A stretch of DNA of 46,845 nucleotides, from the NCBI GenBank assembly GCA_000467715.1, contig AJFK01000389.1, forward strand, positions 1 through 46,845. Direction: 5' to 3'. Position 1 is the first letter of the stretch. Each line of letters starts with the position of its first letter. The notes beneath the pieces are model-generated. The model worked only from the letters and a program-made list of their open reading frames with translations, had not been told where the DNA came from and ran no database searches. The translations under genes were made by a program, and so were the position numbers. This DNA comes from Hysterium pulicare CBS 123377 (taxonomy: Eukaryota > Ascomycota > Dothideomycetes > Hysteriales > Hysteriaceae). This document shows positions 11,347-22,091 of the stretch, one piece after another.

Positions 11347-11805
11347 CTATCGAGACTGCGGTGATAAGGGTGGGAGCACATCTCCTCCTTCAGCCTCTAT
11401 CCTTTTGATTGTCTGCTCCTTCTTGTAGTCTGCAACCCGTCGTTTCTTGAAGTATTCAACCTGGAAACAAATCAGCATATTCATTGCCGCCCTTCCCCAG
11501 ACCTCGACCAAGGCTTTGAATTTCTCTCCTGGACAAGCCTGATCCAGCACAGCAGGATGAGGAAAACTTACCCAGCTACTTGCACAGTTCTTCTCAAAGT
11601 TTTGATGGAAGTTCCCGCATGCCTTGTCGGCAGTATCTTTGTCCTTGATGCTATCCAAAATGTTGTTCCGATCGAGGCATTCGAAGAAGGCATCTCGGGC
11701 TTCATAGCACAAAGCTCTATTCGATTTGTTCGGTGCCTCGAATGCTCCATCTGAGGTTGGCTTGGGCGCGCGCGGTTTTGGAGGGCCGGACGAGAACCAG
11801 CCCAT
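11347..11805 (-). CDS. COA6: Cytochrome c oxidase assembly factor COA6
   Basis: Small intermembrane-space protein that helps deliver copper to the Cox2 CuA site. Two exons (11805-11572, 11460-11347) give 115 residues. The twin-cysteine helices are clear: CYEARDAFFEC (CX9C) and CGNFHQNFEKNC (CX10C), followed by SSWVEYFKKRR. The CX9C/CX10C spacing separates COA6 from ordinary twin-CX9C proteins. The intron interrupts SW|VEYF with a GTAAGT donor. Import is expected through the Mia40 disulfide relay, as no presequence is present. It is divergent from SYS1 across about 340 bases. Confidence 0.9.
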   Translation of the reverse strand: MGWFSSGPPKPRAPKPTSDGAFEAPNKSNRALCYEARDAFFECLDRNNILDSIKDKDTADKACGNFHQNFEKNCASSWVSFPHPAVLDQACPGEKFKALVEVWGRAAMNMLICFQVEYFKKRRVADYKKEQTIKRIEAEGGDVLPPLSPQSR

Positions 11806-12147
11806 GGTGGATACAAGGGGGGCGGAGGAGAGGGAAATAACTGTTTGTGTACTTAGTTCTTCTAAGCTCCTCGCAGATTGCTAATGGAGACAACGAGCTC
11901 AAATGCGCCGAATACTGACCCACTGTTAAACGCACTTCAATGTTTGTGAGGCCAAACTTTGTGACGAACAGATCCGCAGAAATGAGGGATACCTAGTCTT
12001 GGCAAATCCGTCGGCAAATTGTGCTCCTTACCGACATTCGCGACGTCAATCAACCACGAATTCCCATAACGTTACCTTACCTCCAAAACAACTCTTCCAG
12101 AACGCGCCAGATGCCAAAACGATAAGCCAGTGTCGATCATAAGGCTG
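11806..12147. promoter_or_regulatory. Shared divergent promoter, COA6 / SYS1
   Basis: Only 342 bases separate the two start codons, so both promoters and both 5' leaders must lie here. No clear TATA box is visible. Co-regulation is possible but not shown by the sequence. Confidence 0.5.
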
Positions 12148-12840
12148 ATGCCACGCCGCCGACGCCCTCCACGCCCTGGAGCACTTGCTGACCTCTCTCC
12201 TTCACGAATCCTAACACAGATTGTTGTCCTCCAGGTTGCCTATTATGTTTGTGCAGCTGTTCTAATTATATTCACTGCCTTGGTCGCGGGGAAGGAAGTA
12301 ACCTTGGACATATTCCTCAGCTGGCAGAGTCTTCGCGGCGATACTACACTTGGTTGGACTCTGGGTCTGGTATGGATGTTGAACAGTTTGACCACGTACG
12401 TAAAACACAAACTTTACTCGCGTGAAAGTTCTCTAATCAAATCAAACAGTGTAGTCTTTATTTTGCTCCTTATAGCCCGATCAAAGCTTGTCCTCGACTT
12501 CGCGCTCACAGTCCATTTCATTCATCTTGCCGTCACGTCGCTATATTCACGCTCCATACCAACATACCTATTTTGGTGGGGTCTACAAGCCTCCAGTGCA
12601 ACATTGATGACATTCCTCGGCATATGGGCGTGCCAATGGAGAGAGTTACGACCCATCAATTTTGGAGGCGGTGGAGGCACAACAAGATCATCGAGGCATC
12701 AGGAGAATGGTACAGTGGAATCTCAGCAAGATGACGGGGTCGGATATGGCAGAGGGAGGGGAAGAGGAAGAGGAAGAGGCGGAACCGGAGAGTACGAAAT
12801 GGTGAGGATAGGCGAGGCTGAAGCCGAGGGCAATAGTTAA
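12148..12840 (+). CDS. SYS1: Golgi membrane protein Sys1
   Basis: Four-pass Golgi membrane protein that recruits the Arl3/Arl1 GTPase pathway in trans-Golgi traffic. Exons 12148-12395 and 12450-12840 give 212 residues. Four hydrophobic segments are visible. Family motifs include VWMLNSLTT before the intron and ARSKLVLDFALTVHFIHL, LYSRSIPTYLFWW and GIWACQWRELRPI after it. The tail is unusually extended: Gly-rich, an RGRGRGRGRG run, and EYEMVRIGEAEAEGNS. The start is the ATG at 12148, since the open frame before it has no ATG. The 54-nt intron (12396-12449) is a multiple of three and contains no stop, so its retention would insert 18 residues without breaking the frame. Confidence 0.88.
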   Translation: MPRRRRPPRPGALADLSPSRILTQIVVLQVAYYVCAAVLIIFTALVAGKEVTLDIFLSWQSLRGDTTLGWTLGLVWMLNSLTTYVKHKLYSRESSLIKSNSVVFILLLIARSKLVLDFALTVHFIHLAVTSLYSRSIPTYLFWWGLQASSATLMTFLGIWACQWRELRPINFGGGGGTTRSSRHQENGTVESQQDDGVGYGRGRGRGRGRGGTGEYEMVRIGEAEAEGNS

Positions 12841-13237
12841 GAATTCTTTGGCGTGTTACAACTTGCATTGTACGGCGTTGGCTGTGGCATTGGCGTTAAG
12901 AGACTAGAACTGGCGACAGCTGGTGCATCGAGGGCGAAACTGTGTTATCTATCTTGGCCACCCGAGGGCTTCATTTGTAAAAAAAAAAACGAATGGTGCC
13001 ATGGGAAAGTGCACTTTTCTTTTTTGATGAGTAACAAATGGTATCTGCTCAACTGTCCATAGGTACGAAGACGCACATCTACGGGTTGCACTACTCGAAT
13101 ACCAGATACGAACCGCAAAACCACAACAATTGCAAGAACTATGCAATTTTCCGGAGCCATTCGTACGGTCAGCCGAAAGTCCGACGATTCCCCGTCAAAG
13201 TGGCACGAATAACTACAAAATAGGGCAGTTCAAGGTA
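12841..13237. other. Intergenic, convergent, no gene seen
   Basis: About 400 bases between SYS1 (+) and the secreted-protein gene (-), both ending here. A 10-base A run lies near 12980. Likely just two 3' untranslated regions and terminators. Confidence 0.45.
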
Positions 13238-13810
13238 TCAGATACATTCATAACTTTCTACTTCCCTTCCAGCTAGGAACCACCGATTGGAGGGCTGTTC
13301 AAAGTCCACAGTTCGATCCTCCCACATAAACCATGGCGACCAATGTTGTTCGCCTTTACCATGCCGATTGTGCATGCTTAGTTCCTCTCGGCTGATAACT
13401 GGATGTATCAGGCATATAATGTGTTCTAATTGTCGGGTTTGGACTGAATGTCTATCAGCTAGTGGAGCTACTATTCGCGCATATTTCAAATGTGAAGGTA
13501 ATCCGTGGCGTCGGCCTTCGGGTACGGTTAGCCATTCAAAACTGCTATGAGAATTGAATCCAAGTAAAGTACCTGCAGTTATCCGTTGGTGCAGCGGCAC
13601 TTCGACGTAACTCTCGTGTTTGCTACCGCTTGCTGTGAGATAGAGTCCGACGGCTGCATGCTTCCCTGGCATTGCGGGACGTCCATGGGTGGTATTAGTC
13701 CCAGAGACCAAAGGCTTCTGCGTATTTTGGTCTCGTATATTGAGGATGGACAAGCTCCAGGTCGGCACGACGCAGAAAAAAACGAAGAGTGATGTTACAT
13801 GGATCTTCAT
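13238..13810 (-). CDS. Small secreted protein, unrecognised
   Basis: A single open exon of 190 residues with an ATG at 13810. I do not recognise the family. It starts MKIHVTSLFVFFCVVPTWSLS, a good signal peptide with likely cleavage near residue 20. The mature part is rich in His, Arg and Ser and has a Trp-rich stretch near the end (HWSPWFMWEDRTVDF, RWFLAGRE). It has only two cysteines, one near residue 134 and one in the terminal ECI. One NTT sequon (residues 39-41) could be glycosylated. There are no transmembrane segments after the signal. It could be an effector-like or cell-wall protein; that is inference from secretion and size alone. It is divergent from the TFIIIC gene. Confidence 0.6.
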   Translation of the reverse strand: MKIHVTSLFVFFCVVPTWSLSILNIRDQNTQKPLVSGTNTTHGRPAMPGKHAAVGLYLTASGSKHESYVEVPLHQRITAGTLLGFNSHSSFEWLTVPEGRRHGLPSHLKYARIVAPLADRHSVQTRQLEHIICLIHPVISREELSMHNRHGKGEQHWSPWFMWEDRTVDFEQPSNRWFLAGREVESYECI

Positions 13811-14411
13811 TTAGGAGAAAGTGTGTAGTGTATTATGTAAACACCGAAATGTTGATCACTATTGGGAAAAAGTGCATGCAGAAGAGAGCGAAAAGATAGG
13901 TCGTCAGGCAAGGCTTGGAGGATGTTTTTCAACCTGAAAGAGTACGACCAGGCTTGGAGAGCGCTGTACTTGTAAATTAATTGGGTTAGGGGGCGCGGGA
14001 AGTCGTGCTTGCGTTGGCCCTTAGAGAGGAATAATACAGGCTAATACCATCAATCCGTCTCAAACTTAAAAGTTTCACCGCAGAATACCAGGAGCGTGAA
14101 TGCCGTCTCAATCAGGATCAATCTTTCGTTCGCTCCCGTACTCCTACGTACCTACCTAGGTACCTAGGTATTAAGTTTGTTAATAAATCGAATACGAATT
14201 GAATTCGATTGAATTCCGCCTTGCTCCCGTGCCGACCTTTCCGAAATTAGTTAGTGCGACATTCTTCAAGCTCAACTTCATTCAAGAACTTTACTATCCT
14301 AGTAACGGTCAATATTATCTCTCTCCTTGAGATTTATACCCCGCCGGTTTAAAGCTGGCTCTGAAATAGAACCTTAACCTTCTTCGATGAAATCTAAGTT
14401 TCTTCGACGCC
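13811..14411. promoter_or_regulatory. Divergent promoter region, secreted protein / TFC4
   Basis: About 600 bases between two divergent start codons. It contains a perfect 18-bp palindrome (14153-14170) inside a run of TACCTA/CCTAGGTA units, followed by an AT-rich patch with repeated GAATTCGATT-like words (14183-14217). The side near 14412 has pyrimidine-rich tracts typical of a fungal 5' leader. Confidence 0.45.
14153..14170. repeat. Perfect 18-bp palindrome of CCTAGGTA units
   Basis: TACCTAGGTACCTAGGTA is identical on both strands and lies about 240 bases upstream of the TFC4 ATG. Words of the CCTAGGTA/TACCTACC type recur in other intergenic regions here (near 3227, 8021 and 10268) and are common in intergenic DNA of many Pezizomycotina. 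Confidence 0.6.
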
Positions 14412-17400
14412 ATGGACCAGGATCGGGGATTATTTGGGTACTGGCCTGACGACGACGATCCTCTGGAGCAGCAATTTGAGCCTTCGTTCGAACGATTTGC
14501 ATCTTTCGAACAAGATCAAGTCCCTTATACTAGTGCTGGCTTTCAAACCCACTCAGACTCCAATTTCGTTACTTCTGGACCTGTTATTCATGAGGGGTTC
14601 ATTCCCGCCACCGGATTTGATGAAGATGAAGATGAGAATATCTACCCAACTCTGTCGGATGCAGTTCGTTTGTCTCTTAGGGCATCGAACTTATATGAGA
14701 CCCATTTTGATCAACATGACTCAGAAGAGGAGGATTTTACGGATGATGAAGAAGAAGAAGAGAATGATTCTGTAACCGATGAGCAACTCTTGGAAATGAT
14801 GGTCCAAGACAATAATCCCGAAAGGGATCCCGATTTCTCGATATCAGAGGCGGAAGACGAAAATGGCGGTAGTCAAGATGAAATGATAATCGAAGAATCT
14901 CCTCGCCGCGGCCGTGGCCGTGGGCGTGGGCGTGGAGGAAGAGGAAGAGGAAGAGGAAGAGGGAGACCAAGAGGAAGACCAAGAGGCCGTCCACGTTTAG
15001 CAAGCCTTGAGGATCGCTCAAGTCGAAGCACCCGTGTCAGAACCATTGCGCCTAGGGGAGAGGGCAGAATTCGCGGGGTGAAGAGAGGGCCTCGTGCGGT
15101 GGCTGATCCAGGATCACGATTCAAATTCCTGCAGAGACGTGCAAATGAAGCATACGTCGAGAAGAAATATAAGGACGCCATAGACAGCGCTAATCAGGCT
15201 ATCAGGCTAAACCCTGAGATATTTGCAACACACAGTCTTCTCTCAGAGATTCATCTGGAGATGGGAGATGAGCAGGGTGCTTTGGAAGCCCTCATAATCG
15301 GCGCGCCTACTAAGCGAGACAAACAGCTTTGGTTTCATATCATTCAACGAGTGTGGGATCTTGATGGAGACAGATATCCTGCATGGGATAGGAGCTCCAG
15401 GATTGCCATTGTACTCAGATGCTTGAGGGCGATTCTCGTGCTTGATCCAAATGATTACGAAGCCCGATCCCAAAAACTCAAAATTGAAATGGAACTTGGA
15501 AACACATCTAAGGCGATTGCATTGTGTCGCAAAATGCTGGCCTTACGGCCATACGACACTGGCATTCTTCGAGAGATGGCGAAGCAGACTACGAAAACGT
15601 CAAAGATTGCTACCATGCATATCCCGAGGGTGGTGACTTGCTTCGAATCGTCGATCGAATACTTCCTTGTGAAAGGGCCGCCTAAATCCAGTGCGTTCGA
15701 CTGGTCGCTACTTAACTACTATCTTGAACTTCTTGAAAGATCTAGGGAATACGTTAAGGCACTTTCACAGCTGAAGACTGTGGCTAGGTGGCTTCTTGGC
15801 CGACATTCCGAGACGTTCTGGGACAACCAACATGACGACCGGGAATGGGATGTGGAGGACGCACCTAGAAGGGTTGAAGTCCTCGAGTTTTGCAAGGGCA
15901 GATACTCAAGACAGACTTATGGGGATGGAATGCCTCTCGAACTTCGAGTGAAGATGGGTCAATATCGATTGCGAATGGGACATTCTGAATTGCCGGAAGC
16001 ATTGGTAAGCTAATCCCACCTAAGAGTTATTTGCTCTACTAACAAAATTCCAGCTCCATTTTGCAATGCTAGAACCTGAAGACGAATCTTCAAATGCGAA
16101 AGTCATGGATTATGGCGACCTTTTCCGCGAGACAGCCGAAGCCCTTAAGGCTGCGGGTTACCACAAAGAAGCCGTTCGGTTTTACGAGCCATTGCGACTT
16201 AATTCCATCGAGATGACCGTCAGCTGTTATCTCGGGCTGTATGGTTGCTACACGGCATTACAACGAACGGCAGAGGCAGATGCGTGCTTGCAGTCCGTGA
16301 TAGGTTCTGATACGCAAAACGTGGGTGACCTCGTAGCATTATCTAAATTCCTTGAAGATTGCGGGATGAGAGAGGCGGCAATCCGCAGAGCCAAAGAAGC
16401 GTATAGGCTTGGAGGAGCTGAGCTGCTTAGAAAAGTGGAGTTTAAGAACTTCGACACAGTCCAAACGAGCTTTCCAGCGTCGTCAATACCAAGAGGCAAC
16501 CGTCTATACAGGTCACGAAAGCAGCGTCATCAGAACAAGCTTTGGAAAAGAACTGCCCTCAGGCCTCCACCAGAAGCCGGCCTGACTGCGGAATCAGCTG
16601 CTGAAAACAAGGAGTCAAACAGACCATCAAGGAGCCCTGGCCGTCTTCTTCCGGAATCATGTTTTGGCCCAGTCAGAGACTTCGGGTTTCTACGATCATT
16701 CCTGCCTGAAGCGCAAATTCGGACCTACCATTCTTATTATTCGTCAACATTAGAAGAAAAATTAGAAGCCATGGCGAGGAAGAAGCCGGAAGACTTGCGC
16801 AAAGCAAGAGAGCGAGATCGAGAGATCAGACGAAGTTTTCGATACCTTAAGGAACAAGAAGACGGTGTCGGGACTGGAGACGTGGCCGCTACAGACAATT
16901 GGAGGGATACAGCGCACAAGATGTCGGAAGAATTCATCAATTTCAAAATGTTCTATTACGATAAATACGAAAGGTTTGTTGGATACTTTAAACGCGTTGC
17001 AGATTGGTACAAAGATTCGGCACTCACAGCCTTGGCTACTTACGCAAATAGAGTTGAGGATGGAGGTGCGTTACAAGCTCCAATCTCCAAGCTCCAATAG
17101 AGACTCATGCTGACACATTTCCTAGAGAGAAATCTGAATACCAGGCTTGACGTCGTGCCGGACGAGTTCCACAATATATCATTTGACGACTGGCTGGATA
17201 TCCTTTGCAATTACACCCTTCTTCTGGCCAGACAAAATAACGAGCACTGTTTTCGCCTCATTGACAAAATCGGAGAATCCAACATCTATTTCTACAGAAA
17301 GAACTCTATGTATCAAGTCGAGATATGTCGTCTGGGTGAGATGAACAATCAATTCCACCCATGGATGGCCGTACTGACTGGTAGTGTAGCTTGCGGCCTC

Positions 17401-18195
17401 GTGCTTGATGACCCTGGACAAGCCTGCTATGCAGTCAAATATCTTATCAAGGAATATCCCTTCTGTAGTGACCTATTCCGCCTCTACAGCTTTGCGAACC
17501 GTCTCTGTTCCAAATCCATCGGGTACAACACGGCCGCAGGCCAAAAAACCTTTCTTCGCTACATCAAAGCAATGGATTTCGCTCTTCTCTCGCCTGAAGA
17601 TCGCGAATGGTGGCGATTCAATACCAACGATCGCTCCAACTGGATGAATAGAATCTTTAACGAAGGACTGCTTGAATCTATCGAAGGACATGATCCGACT
17701 ATATTTGGAATGTACGGGCATGTGCTCATGAGTGGTGGGACGTATATCTCTGCCATGAACTATTACTTCCGAGCTTACACCATCACTCCTAACGACCCCA
17801 TGTTGAATCTCTGCCTGGGTCTGTGCTATATTCAGCATGCGCAGAAACGGCAATCCGAGAACCGACAATTTCAGATTCAACAAGGCCTATCTTTTGTGTT
17901 CCGGTATCACGATCTAAGGACGGAGGCAGATGTAGCGATCTACAATCAGGAGGCTGAATTCAATGTGGGGAGGGTGTGGCATGCGCTTGGTCTAACGCAT
18001 CTAGCCATACCCGCTTATAAGAAGTGTATACAGCTGAATAGTCGCGTCCGTGAGGAACACGACAGCAGATGGAGCGACAATGGGATCGAGGACTTTTCGA
18101 ACGAGGCTGCTTTTGCGATCCAGACTATTCTTGCTATTGCCGGGGACTTTGAAGGGGCACGAAAGATCACGGAGGAGGTTCTCGTCATTGAGTGA
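14412..18195 (+). CDS. TFC4: TFIIIC TPR subunit (Tfc4/Sfc4, tau131 type)
   Basis: Subunit of RNA polymerase III factor TFIIIC that bridges box-A binding and TFIIIB recruitment. Three exons (14412-16004, 16054-17065, 17126-18195) give 1224 residues. The N-terminus is acidic, with a dense D/E stretch near 100-118. At about 167-196 there is an RGRGRG run leading into RPRGRPRGRPR, which looks like tandem AT-hooks. TPR units begin near 237 (RRANEAYVEKKYKDAIDSANQAIRLNP is split by a conserved turn) and continue through exon 1 and into exon 2. A basic, charged linker and an acidic-basic helical segment precede more TPRs in exon 3 (GTYISAMNYYFRAYTITPNDP). This order (acidic N-terminus, two TPR arrays with a linker, C-terminal TPRs) matches Tfc4. 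Intron 2 uses a GTGCGT donor. Confidence 0.9.
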
Positions 18196-18740
18196 GCTGG
18201 TTGTACGTTTTGCATTTAGACGGGAGGTTTGTTTATTGGAGCTTCAATATACCCGGCATGTACGGCGCTTGGTGGTGGTTCCGTGTAAACATCATCAGAA
18301 TACCTTTCTACACCATAATGGTGTTTGATTTGGAACAGGCGAAGGCGAACTTAGTCAGTCATCGTATTGAATGGAAGGTGTTCAACATGATTCTGCTCCG
18401 TACCCGACCTTCGACCCTATCCCTACTCTGTGGCAACTTGGTGGGGTGCTAATCTTGTGTGTTAAATCATCCACTTGCTCTATTGATGGCTACGGGAGAG
18501 TACGGAGAGTAGCCGTAGAGTGAGAGGAAAATATGACGAAGTCTGTTGCATTAAATCTGGAAACAGGGTAATTGGCAATGACTATTAACTCCGAATTCAG
18601 AAAGAAAAAGGATACGCACACTGTAAGCCATTTATCCAGCAAGAACGCCGTCCGCTCAAAGACCATGCGGCCGCTATGATACCGAAAAGAGCAAAGCAAT
18701 CAAGCAGCCTGTCCCTCCGGCCGCTCGCAAATAACATCAA
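18196..18740. other. Intergenic, convergent, no gene seen
   Basis: About 545 bases where TFC4 (+) and VPS4 (-) converge. It should hold both 3' untranslated regions. ORFs here are short and without family resemblance. Confidence 0.45.
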
Positions 18741-20348
18741 TTATGCGCCTTCACTGCCAAACTCCTGCGTCCATTCCGAGTTCCTATCTAGATCTTGCTT
18801 GCTGACTGTAGGTCTTGAGGCTTTGATTGCTTTCATGAAATCTTTGACGCGGAGGGGAGGCTCTAGCAATTGATCGGATTGGAGCTCTGTCCAGGACATT
18901 TCCATCGCTCCTCTGTCTCCCGGAGAACACGGTGTTAACTTCTCTACACCGTCGACTGTGACCTGCAAATACTGCGTTAGAATGAGAAAGACTGGTGGGC
19001 AATTGAAAACATCAAACTTACCTTCTTGTAATGGGTTGCTGTCTGAATCAGGCGAACGGGTTGCATGAGCGCATCTTGAACCGCAATACTGATATCACTA
19101 CCAGAGTAACCCTCACTCATCTCGGCCAGTTTCCTGTAGTCTTGCTGATTGAGTTCGCAGGGTGTCGAGCCAACCGCAAGCTCGAACATCTTCATCCGCG
19201 CTGGAAGATCGGGAAGGCTGATGTGAACACGTCTCTGGAAACGACGTCGAATCGCTGCATCCAATTGCCATGGGATATTGGTTGCACCAAGAATTAGCAC
19301 ACCTTTCGAGTCTTTGCCTACACCGTCCATCTGGACAAGTAGTTCGGTCTTGATACGTCTTGATGCTTCGGATTCGCCTTCGCCTCGAGGCCCACATAAT
19401 GCGTCGATTTCGTCGATGAAGATGATGGAGGGTTTATTTTCTCGTGCCATGCCGAACAGTTGCTTGACCAAACTAAGAATGGCATCAGTGCCATATCAAG
19501 TCCATCTCGTAGGACTGAGATCTCACCGTTCACTCTCTCCCATCCACTTTGAGACCAGGTCCGAACTGCTGACACTGAAGAATGTACTGTTCGCCTCTGT
19601 AGCCACTGCCTTCGCCAAGTAACTCTTGCCCGTACCAGGAGGTCCGTACAGTAAAATGCCTTTCCAAGGTTGTCGCTTGCCGGTAAAAAGATGGGGAAAC
19701 TTGATAGGTAATATGACAGCCTCTTTTAGCGCCTCTTTTGCCTGTTCTAATCCCGCGACATCTTCCCATTTTATGTTCGGCTTTTCTGTGAGAATAGCGC
19801 CAGCCAGTGCGCCTCTTAACTTCTTGGACTCCGGGTCTTGGTCTTCTTCTTCGTCATCACCCCTGTGAAACCCAAGGGTCAGCGTTTTCCCCAATTAATT
19901 CCAAGTGTGATTGTGGCCCGGGACTCGCGTACTTTCCCTTCCCACCACCACCAGTCACCTTTCCATTCGCCCCCACAGCACTTGGCTTCTTCCGGTTCGA
20001 TTTGTCCGTCTCGTTCAGGTGATTCTTTAGCTTTTCCGCCCTCTCCATATACTCAGCGGCCTTGGAGCGGATCATGTCCTTCGATTTCTGGTTCTTCTCC
20101 CCTGTGTCGCATGAGCAAATACGACAATGAGTCGAGCTATGCAGGACAGAACTCACATTTCAAGGCGAGCATGAACATTTCCACTAAAGAAGAGATTAGG
20201 CGAGAGAAGTTTGCAGAGTGGTATCTGTAGTCAACGTACGGGCATTGTAGTACAATTGATACGCCTTCTCATAGTCGCCTGCGGTATCAGTCTCGATGGC
20301 CTTTTTCACGACCTCAATCGCGCGTCCAAGAAAATCCGTCTGACTCAT
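18741..20348 (-). CDS. VPS4: ESCRT-III disassembly ATPase Vps4
   Basis: AAA ATPase that disassembles ESCRT-III filaments in multivesicular-body sorting and other membrane scission. Six exons (20348-20240, 20183-20157, 20101-19933, 19862-19527, 19472-19022, 18962-18741) give 437 residues, the family length. A MIT domain lies at 1-75 ([19 protein letters not shown]). A charged linker follows, then the AAA domain with [11 protein letters not shown]. Walker A GPPGTGKS is near 172 and Walker B FIDEIDAL near 231, with [16 protein letters not shown] and the Vps4 C-terminal helix ([16 protein letters not shown]). Exon 2 is only 27 nt and completes the third MIT helix. The terminal residues FGSEGA are typical. 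It is divergent from prefoldin subunit 6. Confidence 0.95.
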
Positions 20349-20718
20349 GCTGCCAATAAAGCAACTGAGATGTATCGGTGTTCTGTCGAGGTCGCGCTGG
20401 GATGAAGATGTGTTGCACGACGGGGAGTGGGATTTGCGGAGGTAGCCCGGAGGAGGCCCGTAGTACTTTAAAGTGAATCTTTTGAAGACGCACGTGCAGA
20501 TTTAGACTGGATGAAGGCTTGGGATAGTGGGATGGCCGTGCAAAATATGGCCAGCGGTGAATGTAGCGTGACGAGTATGATTGTCTGTACGATACAAGTA
20601 GATGGTTGCCAGGTGCCACCAAAAACGACATCACCAACAACCCCGCGCCTGCCAAGACCAACGATTCATCTGCAAGTCCAAGCTCCCGAATTTTCATTCT
20701 TTGCCATCACTACGCGAC
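20349..20718. promoter_or_regulatory. Shared divergent promoter, VPS4 / prefoldin 6
   Basis: 370 bases separate the two ATGs and must contain both promoters and leaders. No TATA box stands out. Both genes are housekeeping, so a bidirectional open-chromatin promoter is plausible but inferred. Confidence 0.5.
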
Positions 20719-21311
20719 ATGGGAGATCTGCAGAAGAAGCTGCAGGATCTATCTGACGAGTATCAAAAGGCCCAAGGAGGTAGAACACCAGCTCAAATCG
20801 TCATGTAAGCAATATGCTCATATAGTTCCCATAGAGCTTTCATCCGCTGTCGAGGCTCGCCAGAAGCTCGAATCACAGCAACAAGAGAACAATAATGTTC
20901 AGAAGGTCAGAGCTATGCCTTCGAAGCCTATTCAACCCTTTAAGCTAAACTGCCATGCCCAGGAGTTCTCCATACTCGACGATGACGCGAATATTTACAA
21001 ACAAATTGGACCGGTGCTGTTGAAGCAGGACAAGACGGAGGCAGTCATGGCAGTGAATAGTCGCTTAGAGTTCATTGACAAAGAGATGTATGGGCTCGTC
21101 ACTCGATAACTTATCCAGCTGATTAGGCGAGCAGCAAACGGATCGAAAAACAAATCACAGAGATTCAAGAGAAGAATGAGAAAACGAAGATGGAGGTACG
21201 CATTTATTGCGTGTATTTGTCGAAAGAGATCTCTGATACTGATCCAACGGCTAGATCATCCAACTTCAAACGCAGATGCAACAAGTACAGCAAGGTGCAA
21301 AGGCAGCATAA
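20719..21311 (+). CDS. YKE2: Prefoldin subunit 6
   Basis: Beta-type subunit of the hexameric prefoldin chaperone that hands actin and tubulin to the CCT chaperonin. Five exons (20719-20779, 20835-20905, 20963-21087, 21135-21195, 21255-21311) join to 124 residues, the usual size. The N-terminal coil MGDLQKKLQDLSDEYQK, the ELSSAVEARQKLESQQQEN segment, the beta-hairpin region DDDANIYKQIGPVLLKQD and NSRLEFIDKEIKRIEKQI, and the C-terminal coil EIIQLQTQMQQ follow the family order. The first intron has an unusual GTAGAA donor, but it is the one that gives GELSSAVEARQKL. Introns take up more than a third of this small gene. Confidence 0.93.
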
Positions 21312-22070
21312 ATACACTATTCACACAAGACCAGATCATAAGATGATGAATAAAACCATTTTAAGCCGCCTGTATCTTTTATGAGGGGTTATGTTTAAGA
21401 ACCATCAGAGAAGAGCATTGAGCGCTTCATCCTCGTCCAAGATGGACAATGGGTTGCAGATGGTTGCCTTCTTGATCCAATCAAATGCTAGGGCCATTAT
21501 ATAGACTCCACTAGACTGGCCGAATTCAGAGCCGCTGCATCGCAGACTCTTGAAATTCCTCGATTTGGCACCTAAATCGCCCTGTCTTATACCAGGGCGC
21601 AGTCAATCCATGCATATGTACTATTTTTAAGATTCGTGACATATCTCCGGAGAAGATTTTCAGGGTCTTGATATTCCAAATCGAGGTCTAGTCTCTATGA
21701 AATCTTTGGCCAGATGAACAGATCTTCGAGAAAACATATTCGATGATCCATGAAATAAGAAGGTAAGAGTAACCAGACCAGACCGACGAGGTACAAAGGG
21801 ACTTCGATATCCTTCTCGTTCCTGCTTCATCGCCTTTTTAGCTTTTTGCGTCATGTTTACATAGACTATATGTAGTTTATGATCCGCCTCCCTTTCTCCC
21901 TTTCCGCCTCCCTTCGTTCCTTTTCGGCGGGTAGCTGGTCGGTTTTAGGTTCTTAGGATCCCATAACAGTTTCTCAACATAACTTTGCATTCAGTGGTGA
22001 TCAGTCAGCACGACTGTGTAAGCAAGTCCGTTAGTTATACTTCTCCTACAGATTTAGGCACACGTTTTCT

Positions 22071-22091
22071 CAACATACAACATACAACATA
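22071..22091 (+). repeat. Three tandem CAACATA units
   Basis: Three perfect 7-bp units in the upstream region of the dehalogenase gene. Too short to be informative beyond being a possible length-variable site. Confidence 0.6.

Noticed and set aside
13305-13325. GTTCGATCC-like word resembling a tRNA T-loop
   Set aside because: It lies inside the secreted-protein coding exon, and no acceptor stem or D-arm can be found at the right distance.
21660-21854. 64-codon basic ORF on the minus strand
   Set aside because: It has an ATG and a basic start, but no domain, no splice partner and no signal peptide. Not enough to call a gene.
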